Assembly (NCBI GenBank): GCA_964486145.1 | Contig: CAZAMT010000031.1 | Coordinates: forward strand, 1 to 22,809 | DNA length: 22,809 bases | Direction: 5' to 3' | Source: CAZAMT01 sp964486145 | Lineage (GTDB): Bacteria; Bacteroidota; Bacteroidia; Bacteroidales; JAAAOM01 | Shown here: one piece after another, positions 14,893 through 22,809 of the stretch | Layout of the letters: each line of letters starts with the position of its first letter | How positions within the stretch are numbered: the first letter of the stretch is position 1 | Notes under the pieces: model-generated | Database searches by the model: none | Told to the model about the DNA's origin: nothing | Seen by the model: only the letters and a program-made list of their open reading frames with translations | Program-made: the position numbers and the translations under genes

Positions 14893-17493
14893 ATGACCAG
14901 AAAAAAACTTGTTTACGTATTGTTTCTCATTGGAGTAATCTGTTCCTGCACAACCAATCAGCCGGATTACAAAAACACGTCCCTGCCATTTGAAGATAGG
15001 GTTGAAGATTTGGTATCGCAAATGACCCTTGAAGAAAAGATTGGTCAGCTAAAATTTGAGGCTCCGGCCATCGAACGGTTGGATGTTCCTTCTTATAACT
15101 GGTGGAATGAATGTCTGCACGGCGTTGCCCGATCCGGAAAAGCCACCGTTTTTCCTCAGGCTATCGGAATGGCTGCCACCTGGGATACCAAACAAATCTT
15201 AAAAGTTTCACAAACCATTGCCGAAGAGGCCAGAGCCAAATACAATGATTATCAAAAAAGAGGTAAAAGAGGTATTTATGAAGGCCTGACCTTTTGGACT
15301 CCAAACATCAATATTTTCAGGGACCCTCGCTGGGGCCGTGGTATGGAAACCTATGGTGAAGATCCATACCTGACAGGTGAGATTGGAACCAATTTTATCA
15401 AAGGTCTGCAAGGTGACCATGAAAAATATTTCAAGGCTATTGCAACTTCAAAGCATTACGTTGTACACAGCGGACCGGAACCCGAAAGGCACAGTTTCAA
15501 TGCCACAACAAGGGAAATTGATTTCTGGGAAACATACATGCCCGGATTTATAAAAACGGTACAGGACGGTGGAGCGTATTCTGTAATGTGTGCCTACAAC
15601 AGGTATGATGGTGAAGCATGCTGCGGAAGTGATTACCTGCTAAATGATTTACTGAGAGACAAAATCGGTTTTGATGGTTATGTAGTTTCAGATTGCGGTG
15701 CAATTCGCGATTTTTACAGTGGACATCACGTTGTTGAAACTCCGGCTGAAGCAGCAGCACTTGGTGTTAAATCAGGGACTGATTTGAATTGTGGTGATGT
15801 TTATCCTGCATTAAATGAGGCCGTTGAACAAGGGCTTATTACTGAGGAAGAAATTGATGTTGCTGTAAAACGTTTGTTTCTTGCCAGGTTTAAACTCGGT
15901 ATGTTTGATGCACAGGATGATGTGCCTTTTAATGATATTCCGTTAAGCGTGTTGGATAAGGAATCACATGCTCAAATTTCCCTGGAAACAGCACAGAAGT
16001 CCATTGTATTGCTGAAAAACCAAAACAATGCACTACCGTTAAGTAAAGACCTGAAAAAAATAGCCGTAATCGGCCCCAATGCTAATGATCCGGAGGTTTT
16101 ACTTGCAAACTATAATGGTATTCCATCTGAATTGATCACTCCGCTTCAGGGAATTAAGGATAAATTACCCAACGCTGATGTTCAATATGCTTTGGGATGC
16201 GAACATGCAAAAGGCCTTCCGACATTTGAGGTGATTCCTTCGGAAAACCTTTTTACGGATGAATCGATGTCGCAACAAGGATTAAAGGCCGAATATTTCA
16301 ATAATATTGAACTTTCGGGCAACCCGGTTACCGAACAAATTGACCCGAACATAGATTTCTACTGGTGGGATAAGGCTCCTATGGAAACATTGGATGATGA
16401 TAATTTTAGTGTGCGATGGACCGGCGTGTTTGTCCCTGAAAAATCTGGTGAATATGCATTTGGTGGCGAAGGTTTCAATGATTTTAATATTTACTTAGAG
16501 GATACGTTGTTTGTTAGTTTCCGTAACATTCATCATTCCAGGAAAACGTATGAATTCATTGAGCTGGAAGCAAATAAGCCTTACAACATCAAAGTTGAAT
16601 TTATGGAGCGTCATGGCGATGCAAATATGCACCTGTTGTGGGCACCACCAAAAGAAGATACTGAACAAAATGCACTCACCCTTGCAAACCAATCGGATGC
16701 AGTCATTTTATTCATGGGATTGTCACCGCGCCTGGAAGGTGAAGAAATGAAAGTACGTGTTAAAGGCTTCCGTGGTGGCGACCGTTTAACCCTGGGTTTA
16801 CCCCAGTTACAAAAAGATTTCATTAAGAAAATATACAATACCGGAAAACCGGTTGTGCTGGTTCTCCTTTCAGGAAGTGCCGTCTCAATCAACTGGGAAC
16901 AAGAGAACCTGCCTGCCATTATTCAGGCATGGTATCCAGGTCAGGCAGCGGGAACAGCCATTGCTGATGTACTCTTTGGAGACTATAACCCGGCTGGTCG
17001 TCTTCCTGTAACATTTTATAAATCGGTTGACCAACTACCTCCCTTTGATGATTATGCAATGGAAGGAAAAACCTATCGCTATTTTAAAGGTAACGCACTT
17101 TACCCGTTTGGATACGGATTGAGCTACACTACATTTGATTACGGTGATCTAAGCGTAAGCAATAATGAAATCGGAACAGATGATAACGTTTCTGTCTCAG
17201 TGAAAGTGACCAATTCCGGCAGTGTGGAAGGTGAAGAAGTAGTTCAATTATACCTGAAATCAGTATTACCCCACCAGGAAGGCAGGCCTATAAAATCATT
17301 GAAAGGTTTTAAAAGAATCCGTTTGCAAGCAGGAGAATCAAAAGAGGTATCCTTTGAATTATCAAATGATGAACTCTCCTTCTGGGATATTGAAAACGAT
17401 GCGTATACTGTATTCAAAGGTGATTATGAATTGCTGGTTGGCAAATCATCCGCTGATAACGATCTCATTTCAACTTCATTGGTTGTGAAATAA
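14893..17493 (+). CDS. GH3 family beta-glycosidase lipoprotein with PA14 insert
   Basis: 866 residues. The signal ends in ICSC (16-19), a lipobox, so it is membrane-anchored outside the cytoplasm. The GH3 N-terminal barrel spans about 35-340, with the conserved RDPRWGRG (143-150), SKHYV (186-190) and the nucleophile Asp267 in VVSDCGA. The GH3 C-terminal domain is split: a PA14 domain (about 464-590) is inserted before GLSPRLEGEE (609-618), which holds the probable acid/base Glu. An FnIII-like domain closes the protein (about 750-866). The layout matches beta-glucosidase/beta-xylosidase-type GH3 enzymes. It is the last gene of the + strand locus, and a terminator follows. Exact sugar specificity cannot be read. 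Confidence 0.92.
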   Translation: MTRKKLVYVLFLIGVICSCTTNQPDYKNTSLPFEDRVEDLVSQMTLEEKIGQLKFEAPAIERLDVPSYNWWNECLHGVARSGKATVFPQAIGMAATWDTKQILKVSQTIAEEARAKYNDYQKRGKRGIYEGLTFWTPNINIFRDPRWGRGMETYGEDPYLTGEIGTNFIKGLQGDHEKYFKAIATSKHYVVHSGPEPERHSFNATTREIDFWETYMPGFIKTVQDGGAYSVMCAYNRYDGEACCGSDYLLNDLLRDKIGFDGYVVSDCGAIRDFYSGHHVVETPAEAAALGVKSGTDLNCGDVYPALNEAVEQGLITEEEIDVAVKRLFLARFKLGMFDAQDDVPFNDIPLSVLDKESHAQISLETAQKSIVLLKNQNNALPLSKDLKKIAVIGPNANDPEVLLANYNGIPSELITPLQGIKDKLPNADVQYALGCEHAKGLPTFEVIPSENLFTDESMSQQGLKAEYFNNIELSGNPVTEQIDPNIDFYWWDKAPMETLDDDNFSVRWTGVFVPEKSGEYAFGGEGFNDFNIYLEDTLFVSFRNIHHSRKTYEFIELEANKPYNIKVEFMERHGDANMHLLWAPPKEDTEQNALTLANQSDAVILFMGLSPRLEGEEMKVRVKGFRGGDRLTLGLPQLQKDFIKKIYNTGKPVVLVLLSGSAVSINWEQENLPAIIQAWYPGQAAGTAIADVLFGDYNPAGRLPVTFYKSVDQLPPFDDYAMEGKTYRYFKGNALYPFGYGLSYTTFDYGDLSVSNNEIGTDDNVSVSVKVTNSGSVEGEEVVQLYLKSVLPHQEGRPIKSLKGFKRIRLQAGESKEVSFELSNDELSFWDIENDAYTVFKGDYELLVGKSSADNDLISTSLVVK

Positions 17494-17522
17494 AAGAGGA
17501 CTCCAAAAACTGGTGTTTTGTT

Positions 17523-17574
17523 AGGATATCTGCGTTAACGGGAAATGGAAAGAATCAGCAGGTATCCTTTTTTT
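17523..17574 (+). terminator. Rho-independent terminator after the GH3 gene
   Basis: AGGATATCTGC (17523-17533) pairs with GCAGGTATCCT (17558-17568): 11 bp with a single T-G wobble and a 24-base loop, followed by a run of T. It ends + strand transcription between the convergent GH3 and M1 peptidase genes. On the - strand the hairpin is followed by AACAAAAC, without a T-run, so it is mainly a + strand terminator. Confidence 0.8.
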
Positions 17575-19522
17575 ATTTTTCAATGACAATTTTACCATGA
17601 AGCAATTTCGTATTATCTCCTGCCTTCAAAACATAAATTCCTTCGCTCCAGCCAGAAGTATCAATGATTAAGCTGGTTGTATTTAAGTTAGAGGAATAAA
17701 CAATTTTGCCTGCTGTTGAAAAGACCTGCACTGTCCGGTTATTAACAGGTGGTGCAAATTCAATTTTCACATTGTTTTTCGCCGGATTTGGAACAATTCT
17801 GATATCATCGGTTACGGGTTTTCTTTCAATAAATGAATCGCTTGAGATTCGTTTTAACATCCATAAATTTGGATCAAATTCAAGTTCTAAAACATCTCCA
17901 TTAACTTTGATACCAAATAATTCAGAAGGTTTTTCTTGTTTTACCCGAATCATTTCAGAATTATTGTTGGTGTATGTAATATTAAATTCAAGGGATGTCT
18001 TGAAAAACTGAGGATAATCCGTTGAACTTCTCTGGTCAGATGAAATAAACAATGAATCCCCGATTTGTTCCCAGTTGATAGTATATTCAGGGTATCCTTC
18101 ACCATAATACCATTGATCGAAAAAATAATCCCAGTCTTCGCCGGTAACGTCTTCTGCAACATTTTTAAAATCATTGCCGGTAGCCACGCTATCCTTATAT
18201 CGCATTTGAAACTCCCGCAAGGTTTCAAAAAAAAGTTCGTCGCTGTTGATTTCAAATCGAAGCATATGAAGAATGATCGCACCCTTTTTGTAACTTAATC
18301 TGTAATCAAATATTCGCCGTTCACTGTCAACTTCTTCAACCGGCACATAAACGCTACCACCGGGCTGGGAAGTAACGCGGTCGAGCGCACTTTGCATCCA
18401 TCTGTCAGCCACTTCCTGACTTGATAACTTTTGTATGGCGATGTATTCCGAGTATGAAGCAAAACCTTCATTAATCCATATATCCTGCCAGGTTGCACAG
18501 GTTACATTGTTTCCAAACCATTGATGAGCCAACTCATGTGCTACAAGAAAGAATTGAAAATTTAATATGGTCGTCATTGTTTGATGTTCCATTCCACCGC
18601 CAAAAGGGGCCATGGCATGACCATATTTTTCTTCGTAAAACGGATATGGCGAATATAATTCTGAGAACAAATGGATCATGTCCACTGTTTCATCAATGTC
18701 TTCTTTATATGATTCAAGCAAACCCGGAATATCATAAATGAAATTTTGAACGAGAAGCGAATCTGTAAATCCTTCGGGTCTGGCCCAAATATTATATTCC
18801 TGATAATCAGCTACAGCAATTGAGATAAGGTAGTAAGCAATCGGATAACGGGACTTCCATTCATAACGCGTTTTACCATTGTTTTGTGAAGTAACAGCTT
18901 GCAAAATACCATTAGAACCAGCCTTTAAATGTTCCGGAACAGTGATAAACACTTCAACAGAATCCGCTTTATCTGTAAGATCCTGTTTCACAGGAAACCA
19001 ACTTTTTGAAGCAAAAGGCTCTGATAATGTGTACGTTACTCTGAAATCGGACTGATTATGTGACTGATTGAAAATTCCGGTATTGCTGCTTTCTCCTGCC
19101 ATCCCCTGATAAAACACGCGTGCGGTTACCGACGCACCTTTTTCATAGCTATTGATCAATCGAATCAAAAGAAGATCATCACGGTGATTAAAATTATGCC
19201 TGATTCCATTGATGTAAACTGAATCAACAGTAAGCCCGGTATTCAATTCTAAAACAAATGTATCAATGGCCTCCCCTACAATTTCAGTTTTAACGATCGT
19301 GTTACCTGAAATATATGTAGAGGTATCATTTACCTCTAAATCAATTTTATAGTATTTAACGTCAAAATCAGCGAGTTTATCTGAAGCAAGGGCAGTTTTA
19401 CCATCCAATGCGGTAATTCCTTCACAACCATGAAAATGTGCATGTTTCATTTCCGGTAAAACCTGAGCCGTTAGGATCACCGGTAACAAGGCAAATGCGA
19501 ATAGTAATACGAACCTGTTCAT
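17573..19522 (-). CDS. Secreted M1 family metallopeptidase with T9SS sorting domain
   Basis: 649 residues from ATG 19522; a GTG at 19540 would add six residues before the signal peptide, and a Shine-Dalgarno-like GGAAGGA precedes the ATG. The signal peptide ends around LTAQ. The zinc site is HELAHQW (His329, Glu330, His333) with the third ligand Glu352 in NEGF, 18 residues after the second His, as in M1 peptidases. GGGMEHQ (308-314) replaces the exopeptidase motif GAMEN. The last ~75 residues (IVPNPAKNNVKI... to GKIVIEK) are a type A T9SS C-terminal sorting domain, so the protein is exported across the outer membrane. It degrades peptides by N-terminal cleavage. It begins 18 bases after the mutarotase stop. 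Confidence 0.93.
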   Translation of the reverse strand: MNRFVLLFAFALLPVILTAQVLPEMKHAHFHGCEGITALDGKTALASDKLADFDVKYYKIDLEVNDTSTYISGNTIVKTEIVGEAIDTFVLELNTGLTVDSVYINGIRHNFNHRDDLLLIRLINSYEKGASVTARVFYQGMAGESSNTGIFNQSHNQSDFRVTYTLSEPFASKSWFPVKQDLTDKADSVEVFITVPEHLKAGSNGILQAVTSQNNGKTRYEWKSRYPIAYYLISIAVADYQEYNIWARPEGFTDSLLVQNFIYDIPGLLESYKEDIDETVDMIHLFSELYSPYPFYEEKYGHAMAPFGGGMEHQTMTTILNFQFFLVAHELAHQWFGNNVTCATWQDIWINEGFASYSEYIAIQKLSSQEVADRWMQSALDRVTSQPGGSVYVPVEEVDSERRIFDYRLSYKKGAIILHMLRFEINSDELFFETLREFQMRYKDSVATGNDFKNVAEDVTGEDWDYFFDQWYYGEGYPEYTINWEQIGDSLFISSDQRSSTDYPQFFKTSLEFNITYTNNNSEMIRVKQEKPSELFGIKVNGDVLELEFDPNLWMLKRISSDSFIERKPVTDDIRIVPNPAKNNVKIEFAPPVNNRTVQVFSTAGKIVYSSNLNTTSLIIDTSGWSEGIYVLKAGDNTKLLHGKIVIEK

Positions 19523-19540
19523 TATAAAGTTCCTTCCCAC

Positions 19541-20575
19541 TTATTTCGTTCCAAACCGGTAAACAGTTAAATGATGGTATTTGTTTCCTGATTCTAAGAT
19601 TGTTGAAGGGAAATGGGGGATATTTGGTGAATTAGGAAAATGTTGTGTTTCAAGACATAAACCGAACTGTTTTTGATAGGCTACTCCACCTGTTCCTGTA
19701 AGGCTTCCATCAAGGTAATTGCCGGTATAAAACTGCACTCCGGGCTCGGTAGTCTCCACTTCCATTAGCCTTCCGGAATCTGGATCATATACCTCAGCTA
19801 TTTTTCTAATTTCACCCTGCGCATCTTCAAGGACATAATTATGGTCAAACCCACCATCCACTTTATCAATGTCATCCCCTACCCGCTTTGATTTTCTAAA
19901 ATCCAGGGGAGTATTTTCTACTTCAAATATCCGGCCGGTGGGAATTGATTCTTCACCTACCTCGGTGTATTTCTCTGCATGAATTTGAACAACATGGTCA
20001 TGAACATTTTTTGCACAACCATTCAGATTGTAATAGTTGTGTTGCGTTAAATTAACATGGGTAGTTTTATCTGTTTCAGCAAAATATTCAATAACCAACT
20101 CATTATCATTTGTTAACCTGTATTCAACGGTAACATCAAGGTTTCCCGGATATCCTTCCTCCATATCTTCACTCAGGTAATGCAGTCTCAGCACATCAGC
20201 ATCGGCAGCTTCTGTTGGTGTTGCATCCCATATCTTTTTATCAAAACCTTCTTTTCCTCCATGCAGGTGATTGGGTCCGTTGTTTATGTATAAATCATAT
20301 TTTTCACCTTCAAGCGAAAACTTTCCGTGCGCTATCCTGTTCCCTACCCTGCCAATGATAGCACCAAAATACGGGTGATCACCCAGATATCCATTCAAAT
20401 CTTGAAAACCAAGAACAACATTAGCAAGTTTCCCCTGTCTGTCAGGAGTGTACAACTGTGTAACAATTCCACCAAAATTAGTGATTTTCGCTACCATACC
20501 GTTTTTATTTGTTAATGTAAACAAATCAACGTTTTTACCTCTGATTTTTCCGAAAGGCTCTTTTTTAATGCTCAT
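19541..20575 (-). CDS. galM: Galactose mutarotase (aldose 1-epimerase)
   Basis: 344 residues, the normal length. It interconverts alpha and beta anomers of galactose, glucose and related aldoses. The catalytic residues are visible: His105 in HLHGG, His179 in TQHNYYN and the base Glu309 in GLCLETQHFP; the substrate-binding NR of GRVGNRIAHG is at 79-80. There is no signal peptide, so it is cytoplasmic. A -7-like CATATTTG lies 30 bases upstream on the same strand (20612-20605). The M1 peptidase gene follows directly, probably on the same transcript. It may serve the neighbouring glycoside locus, but it is transcribed in the opposite direction. Confidence 0.95.
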   Translation of the reverse strand: MSIKKEPFGKIRGKNVDLFTLTNKNGMVAKITNFGGIVTQLYTPDRQGKLANVVLGFQDLNGYLGDHPYFGAIIGRVGNRIAHGKFSLEGEKYDLYINNGPNHLHGGKEGFDKKIWDATPTEAADADVLRLHYLSEDMEEGYPGNLDVTVEYRLTNDNELVIEYFAETDKTTHVNLTQHNYYNLNGCAKNVHDHVVQIHAEKYTEVGEESIPTGRIFEVENTPLDFRKSKRVGDDIDKVDGGFDHNYVLEDAQGEIRKIAEVYDPDSGRLMEVETTEPGVQFYTGNYLDGSLTGTGGVAYQKQFGLCLETQHFPNSPNIPHFPSTILESGNKYHHLTVYRFGTK

Positions 20576-20613
20576 AATTATAGTCTAATTTTCAATTATT
20601 TATGCAAATATGA

Positions 20614-20832
20614 TTATATCAACCCATCTCCCATTATCAGTCGAAAAATTGCCAGGACGAAAACAACCAGGTTCAATTGCATTCCTGTTTTATTTCTGGC
20701 AAAAATGCCAAAAACCAGGCCAAGAACGCACATTGGCAAAGCAACCCAGTTTAGCCAGCCAATGAGTGGAACTAATCCAACCAATGCAAGGATCAATGCC
20801 ACCGTTCCAAATATCACCGAAACTAAATTCAT
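20614..20832 (-). CDS. Small hydrophobic membrane protein, unknown function
   Basis: 72 residues, nearly all hydrophobic, with three possible membrane segments (about 4-22, 25-44 and 53-68) and a short basic loop ARNKTGMQ (45-52). ATG 20832 is the only start, with TATAATTTG about 40 bases upstream on the same strand as a possible promoter. Its stop is 38 bases before the mutarotase start. Short glycine/leucine-rich proteins of this type are widespread in Bacteroidota without a known role. Confidence 0.72.
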   Translation of the reverse strand: MNLVSVIFGTVALILALVGLVPLIGWLNWVALPMCVLGLVFGIFARNKTGMQLNLVVFVLAIFRLIMGDGLI

Positions 20833-20958
20833 TTTACTTGATATTGATATAACAATTCGGCAAATTATAAAAAATTATTGAATTGTTAACGAGTGCTTAG
20901 CCATATATTTTTAAACAAGTACCACAATGCAATCAATTTTCATGATAACTTCCGGTGC

Positions 20959-20983
20959 CAGAAAAAATCAATCAATCTTTCTG
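20959..20983 (-). terminator. Possible weak hairpin after the HEAT-like gene
   Basis: CAGAAA (20959-20964) and TTTCTG (20978-20983) form a 6-bp inverted repeat just past the stop of the gene at 20995. The T-run lies inside the loop rather than after the stem, so a terminator role is doubtful. Confidence 0.25.
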
Positions 20984-20994
20984 TGAATCGGCAA

Positions 20995-21357
20995 TTATTG
21001 GTTCGATTGGTCAATCGCAATAAATGAAAGACAATGATTTAAGGCCAGAGCACTCCATTGCCTGAGTTCTTTGTCCGGATTTTTGAAATACTCCTCAATT
21101 TGTCTGAAAGCCCCTATTGTACCAGTTTGTGCGAGAATAACCAAAGCTCTTTTTTTCATAATCTCATCACCGGTTGGATAATACAATGCCCTACTCAACA
21201 CAAGCATCTCTTTTTCAAGTAGTTTTCTTTTCCCTGTTGAGCCGGAAAATTCAAGAAATTCATTTCTAACACTTTCATCAATCCCATGTTGAAGATACCG
21301 GTACCTTTTTGGTAATTTTTCCAAAAACTTCTTTATGTCTACTTCGTTATCGGTCAT
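20995..21357 (-). CDS. Short HEAT-repeat-like protein, possibly C-terminally truncated
   Basis: 120 residues, soluble and helical. The segment MKKRALVILAQTGTIGAFR followed by DKELRQWSALALNHC has the helix pattern of HEAT repeats. The start ATG 21357 is preceded by a reasonable promoter at 21440-21471. Bacteroidota proteins of similar sequence that I remember continue for some tens of residues after the W-ALAL segment; here the frame stops soon after it, which may mean truncation. No function can be given; helical repeat proteins usually bind other proteins. Confidence 0.6.
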   Translation of the reverse strand: MTDNEVDIKKFLEKLPKRYRYLQHGIDESVRNEFLEFSGSTGKRKLLEKEMLVLSRALYYPTGDEIMKKRALVILAQTGTIGAFRQIEEYFKNPDKELRQWSALALNHCLSFIAIDQSNQ

Positions 21358-21439
21358 ATTTCCTCAATTTAAAACCAATCTTAACCGGTCTCTATTTAAT
21401 TCGTAACAGTCTTTTCATTTTATATCAGAATATTCAAAG

Positions 21440-21471
21440 CAAAGATGCTATTAAATTTTATTCCACGCAAA
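21440..21471 (-). promoter_or_regulatory. Candidate promoter for the HEAT-like gene
   Basis: On the - strand TTTG (21471-21468) is followed after 20 bases by CATCTTTG (21447-21440). This matches the Bacteroidota -33 TTTG and -7 TAnnTTTG layout apart from C for T at the first -7 base. It lies about 83 bases before the start codon at 21357. Confidence 0.4.
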
Positions 21472-21525
21472 GTCGAAAAAACGCAAACAGCTTTTAATCA
21501 CGCTCTCGCTTGTGAACCAACGGGT

Positions 21526-21538
21526 TAACCGTCGGTTA
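21526..21538. repeat. Small palindrome in the 21358-21708 gap
   Basis: TAACCG-T-CGGTTA is a perfect 6-bp inverted repeat with one central base; it overlaps the palindrome GGTTAACC (21523-21530). An operator is possible. The 351-base gap also holds the promoter at 21440-21471 and the candidate small ORF at 21555-21662. Confidence 0.25.
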
Positions 21539-21554
21539 TGTTCATAAAAAAAAT

Positions 21555-21662
21555 TCAATATAATAGAATCGATGTTATTACAATAATCAGCTCCAACAGC
21601 CCTGCCACAATATGGACTATCACAATTTTTCGCTCCTTTTTTTCGGCAAGCGTTCCGGCCAT
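21555..21662 (-). CDS. Candidate 35-residue single-pass membrane protein
   Basis: ATG 21662 opens a 35-codon frame ending at TGA 21557-21555. The product has a charged start AEKKERK (6-12) followed by about 22 hydrophobic residues (13-34), ending LLY: the layout of a single-pass inner-membrane microprotein with its N-terminus inside. It lies 46 bases after the DUF6544 gene stop, on the same strand. The frame is open further upstream as far as the end of that gene. There is no strong Shine-Dalgarno site. An overlapping 71-codon frame from ATG 21666 looks less protein-like. Confidence 0.35.
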   Translation of the reverse strand: MAGTLAEKKERKIVIVHIVAGLLELIIVITSILLY

Positions 21663-21708
21663 CCATTTTTGTAATTTTTGATAATCGAAAATAAACAATA
21701 AGGCTTTA

Positions 21709-22800
21709 TTATTTTATGTTGTATTCTATTGATGTAATCTCTAAATCTAACCATGTCCAGTCTCCTTTATCGAGTTTCCAGGTGGCTTTCATTTTTGAAG
21801 GAACATTAATGTCTTCAAAAACAGCGTAATCCTCTACGGTCAAAACCCACGGGTAGCGTTTTGCATCCGGCTTATTGCCCATGAAGCGTAAGGCGACAAA
21901 TTTTACAAAATCGCCATTTTCGTTAAAATAAAAAGTGCCGCTTCCGGTAGTTTCTTTGTAAGTCATGGTGGCTTTTGCCGAAGTGTCATCAATGGCTTCC
22001 CAACTAATGTAGGGGCTTAAAGCTACGGATGGAAACCAAACCAATTCGCCCAAAAACCGCTGAATCGTGCTTTCGTCCATTCGGGAGCCTTTTTCGTTCA
22101 CTACGTTGATGAGCGAAATCAATTTAATAAGCATCTCGCCTTTTCCGGCTACAAACTTATCGCGCCCTCTTATTTTTATTAGAGGTGCCATTTTCATATT
22201 CACGGTCCAGACAAAAGCCGGAGGGCTCATAGTCGTATATTGCTCTGCTTCGGCGGTTTGCCAATCCTGCTGTTCCGGTTTCATTTTCATCAATGCTTTT
22301 TGACACACACGGGCATTATTAATTGCCGGTTTTCCTATAATTCCGGTACTTCGCATCCATTGTTGCACCGGGGCAGGTAGTTCCTGAATATCCGTCTCTG
22401 TAATAATTACCGGGTCGGATATTTTTGCAGCATCGAGTATTTCTTCTGTTTCGCGGGCAATCATTTTATTTATGCTGCAGGATGAAAGCGAAACAAGCGC
22501 CACAAACAAAATAATAGCATTGGGTATCATGCCGTATTTGGCATCAATCCAGGTACTTATCACAAGATAGGCTGAAATAATAAGAGCCGGCACGGCAAAA
22601 TACAACCAAAAATCCTTACCAAGTGCAAAGCCGGTAGCCGATAGGGCAAAAAGCAAAAATGCAATAAGCCAGAATATACCCGAAACGGGCGAAATATCGA
22701 TTTGCAGATTTGATATTTGGGCAATTTTAAAGCCTTTCAAAAAGCCCATTATATGAATGGTGCCGTGCAAAAAAATGAGAATTGAAAAAATGTATTTCAT
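21709..22800 (-). CDS. DUF6544 family protein with N-terminal membrane domain
   Basis: 363 residues. The first ~110 contain four hydrophobic segments (about 1-20, 40-62, 67-86 and 94-108). The remaining ~250 residues match DUF6544: the LPAPVQQWMRSTGIIGKP start, the PPAFVWTVNMKMAPL segment, the GRDKFVAGKGEM turn and the closing PSKMKATWKL and YNIK strands. The fold is probably a lipocalin- or LolA-like beta sheet on the far side of the membrane; function is not established to my knowledge. The start ATG 22800 is 9 bases from the window edge, so its promoter is not seen. It is unrelated to the glycoside locus by content. Confidence 0.8.
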   Translation of the reverse strand: MKYIFSILIFLHGTIHIMGFLKGFKIAQISNLQIDISPVSGIFWLIAFLLFALSATGFALGKDFWLYFAVPALIISAYLVISTWIDAKYGMIPNAIILFVALVSLSSCSINKMIARETEEILDAAKISDPVIITETDIQELPAPVQQWMRSTGIIGKPAINNARVCQKALMKMKPEQQDWQTAEAEQYTTMSPPAFVWTVNMKMAPLIKIRGRDKFVAGKGEMLIKLISLINVVNEKGSRMDESTIQRFLGELVWFPSVALSPYISWEAIDDTSAKATMTYKETTGSGTFYFNENGDFVKFVALRFMGNKPDAKRYPWVLTVEDYAVFEDINVPSKMKATWKLDKGDWTWLDLEITSIEYNIK

Positions 22801-22809
22801 CTGTTTAAA

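Noticed and set aside
238..17493. A classical SusC/SusD polysaccharide utilisation locus
   Set aside because: No TonB-dependent transporter or SusD-like lipoprotein is encoded in the window, so the term is not justified from this sequence alone.
21451..21666. 71-codon - strand frame rich in Cys and Arg
   Set aside because: Composition is unlike neighbours and it overlaps the more plausible 35-residue membrane frame; no family recognised.
1..22809. CRISPR array, tRNA or rRNA genes, insertion sequences
   Set aside because: I looked for regularly spaced repeats, cloverleaf or rRNA-like segments, and transposase frames with terminal repeats, and found none.

Overview
The window comes from a member of the Bacteroidota, most likely a free-living or marine type outside the genus Bacteroides. 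The evidence is an AT-rich genome with Bacteroidota -7 promoter elements (TAnnTTTG and variants), weak Shine-Dalgarno sites, several signal-peptide or lipoprotein carbohydrate enzymes, and a secreted M1 peptidase with a type IX secretion (T9SS) C-terminal sorting domain. I see no rRNA, tRNA, CRISPR array, insertion sequence or phage gene.

Layout. Bases 1-237 are an AT-rich leader. From 238 to 17493 every gene is on the + strand and forms a carbohydrate-catabolic locus in three blocks. Block A (238-7315): a double DUF1080 lipoprotein, a Tat-exported Gfo/Idh/MocA oxidoreductase, a DUF6807 protein, an AraC regulator, a GH88 unsaturated-uronyl hydrolase and a TIM-barrel sugar isomerase/epimerase. 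Block B (7626-13359): a secreted DUF1961 (YesU-like) protein, a cytoplasmic Gfo/Idh/MocA oxidoreductase, a short-chain dehydrogenase, a small membrane protein translationally coupled to a sodium:solute symporter, and a second Tat-exported Gfo/Idh/MocA oxidoreductase. Block C (13578-17493): a small two-helix membrane protein, a second DUF6807 protein and a GH3 glycosidase with a PA14 insert. A strong rho-independent terminator (17523-17574) closes the locus.

From 17573 to 22800 the genes are on the - strand and look like ordinary chromosomal genes: an M1 aminopeptidase with sorting domain, galactose mutarotase, a small membrane protein, a short HEAT-like protein and a membrane-anchored DUF6544 protein.

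How the genes may work together. The set DUF1080 + Gfo/Idh/MocA + xylose-isomerase-like TIM barrel + further Gfo/Idh/MocA matches the recently recognised oxidation/elimination route for glycosides: a C3 hydroxyl is oxidised to a 3-keto sugar, the glycosidic bond is eliminated, the product is hydrated and then reduced back. Here that set is interleaved with hydrolytic genes (GH88 for unsaturated uronides, GH3 for beta-glycosides), a symporter and two copies of the uncharacterised DUF6807 family. There is no SusC/SusD pair and no polysaccharide lyase in the window, so the substrate is probably a small glycoside or an oligosaccharide made elsewhere. The substrate cannot be read from the sequence.

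Two intergenic stretches (7316-7625 and 13360-13577) hold GC-rich hairpin elements that resemble each other, plus short unassigned reading frames.
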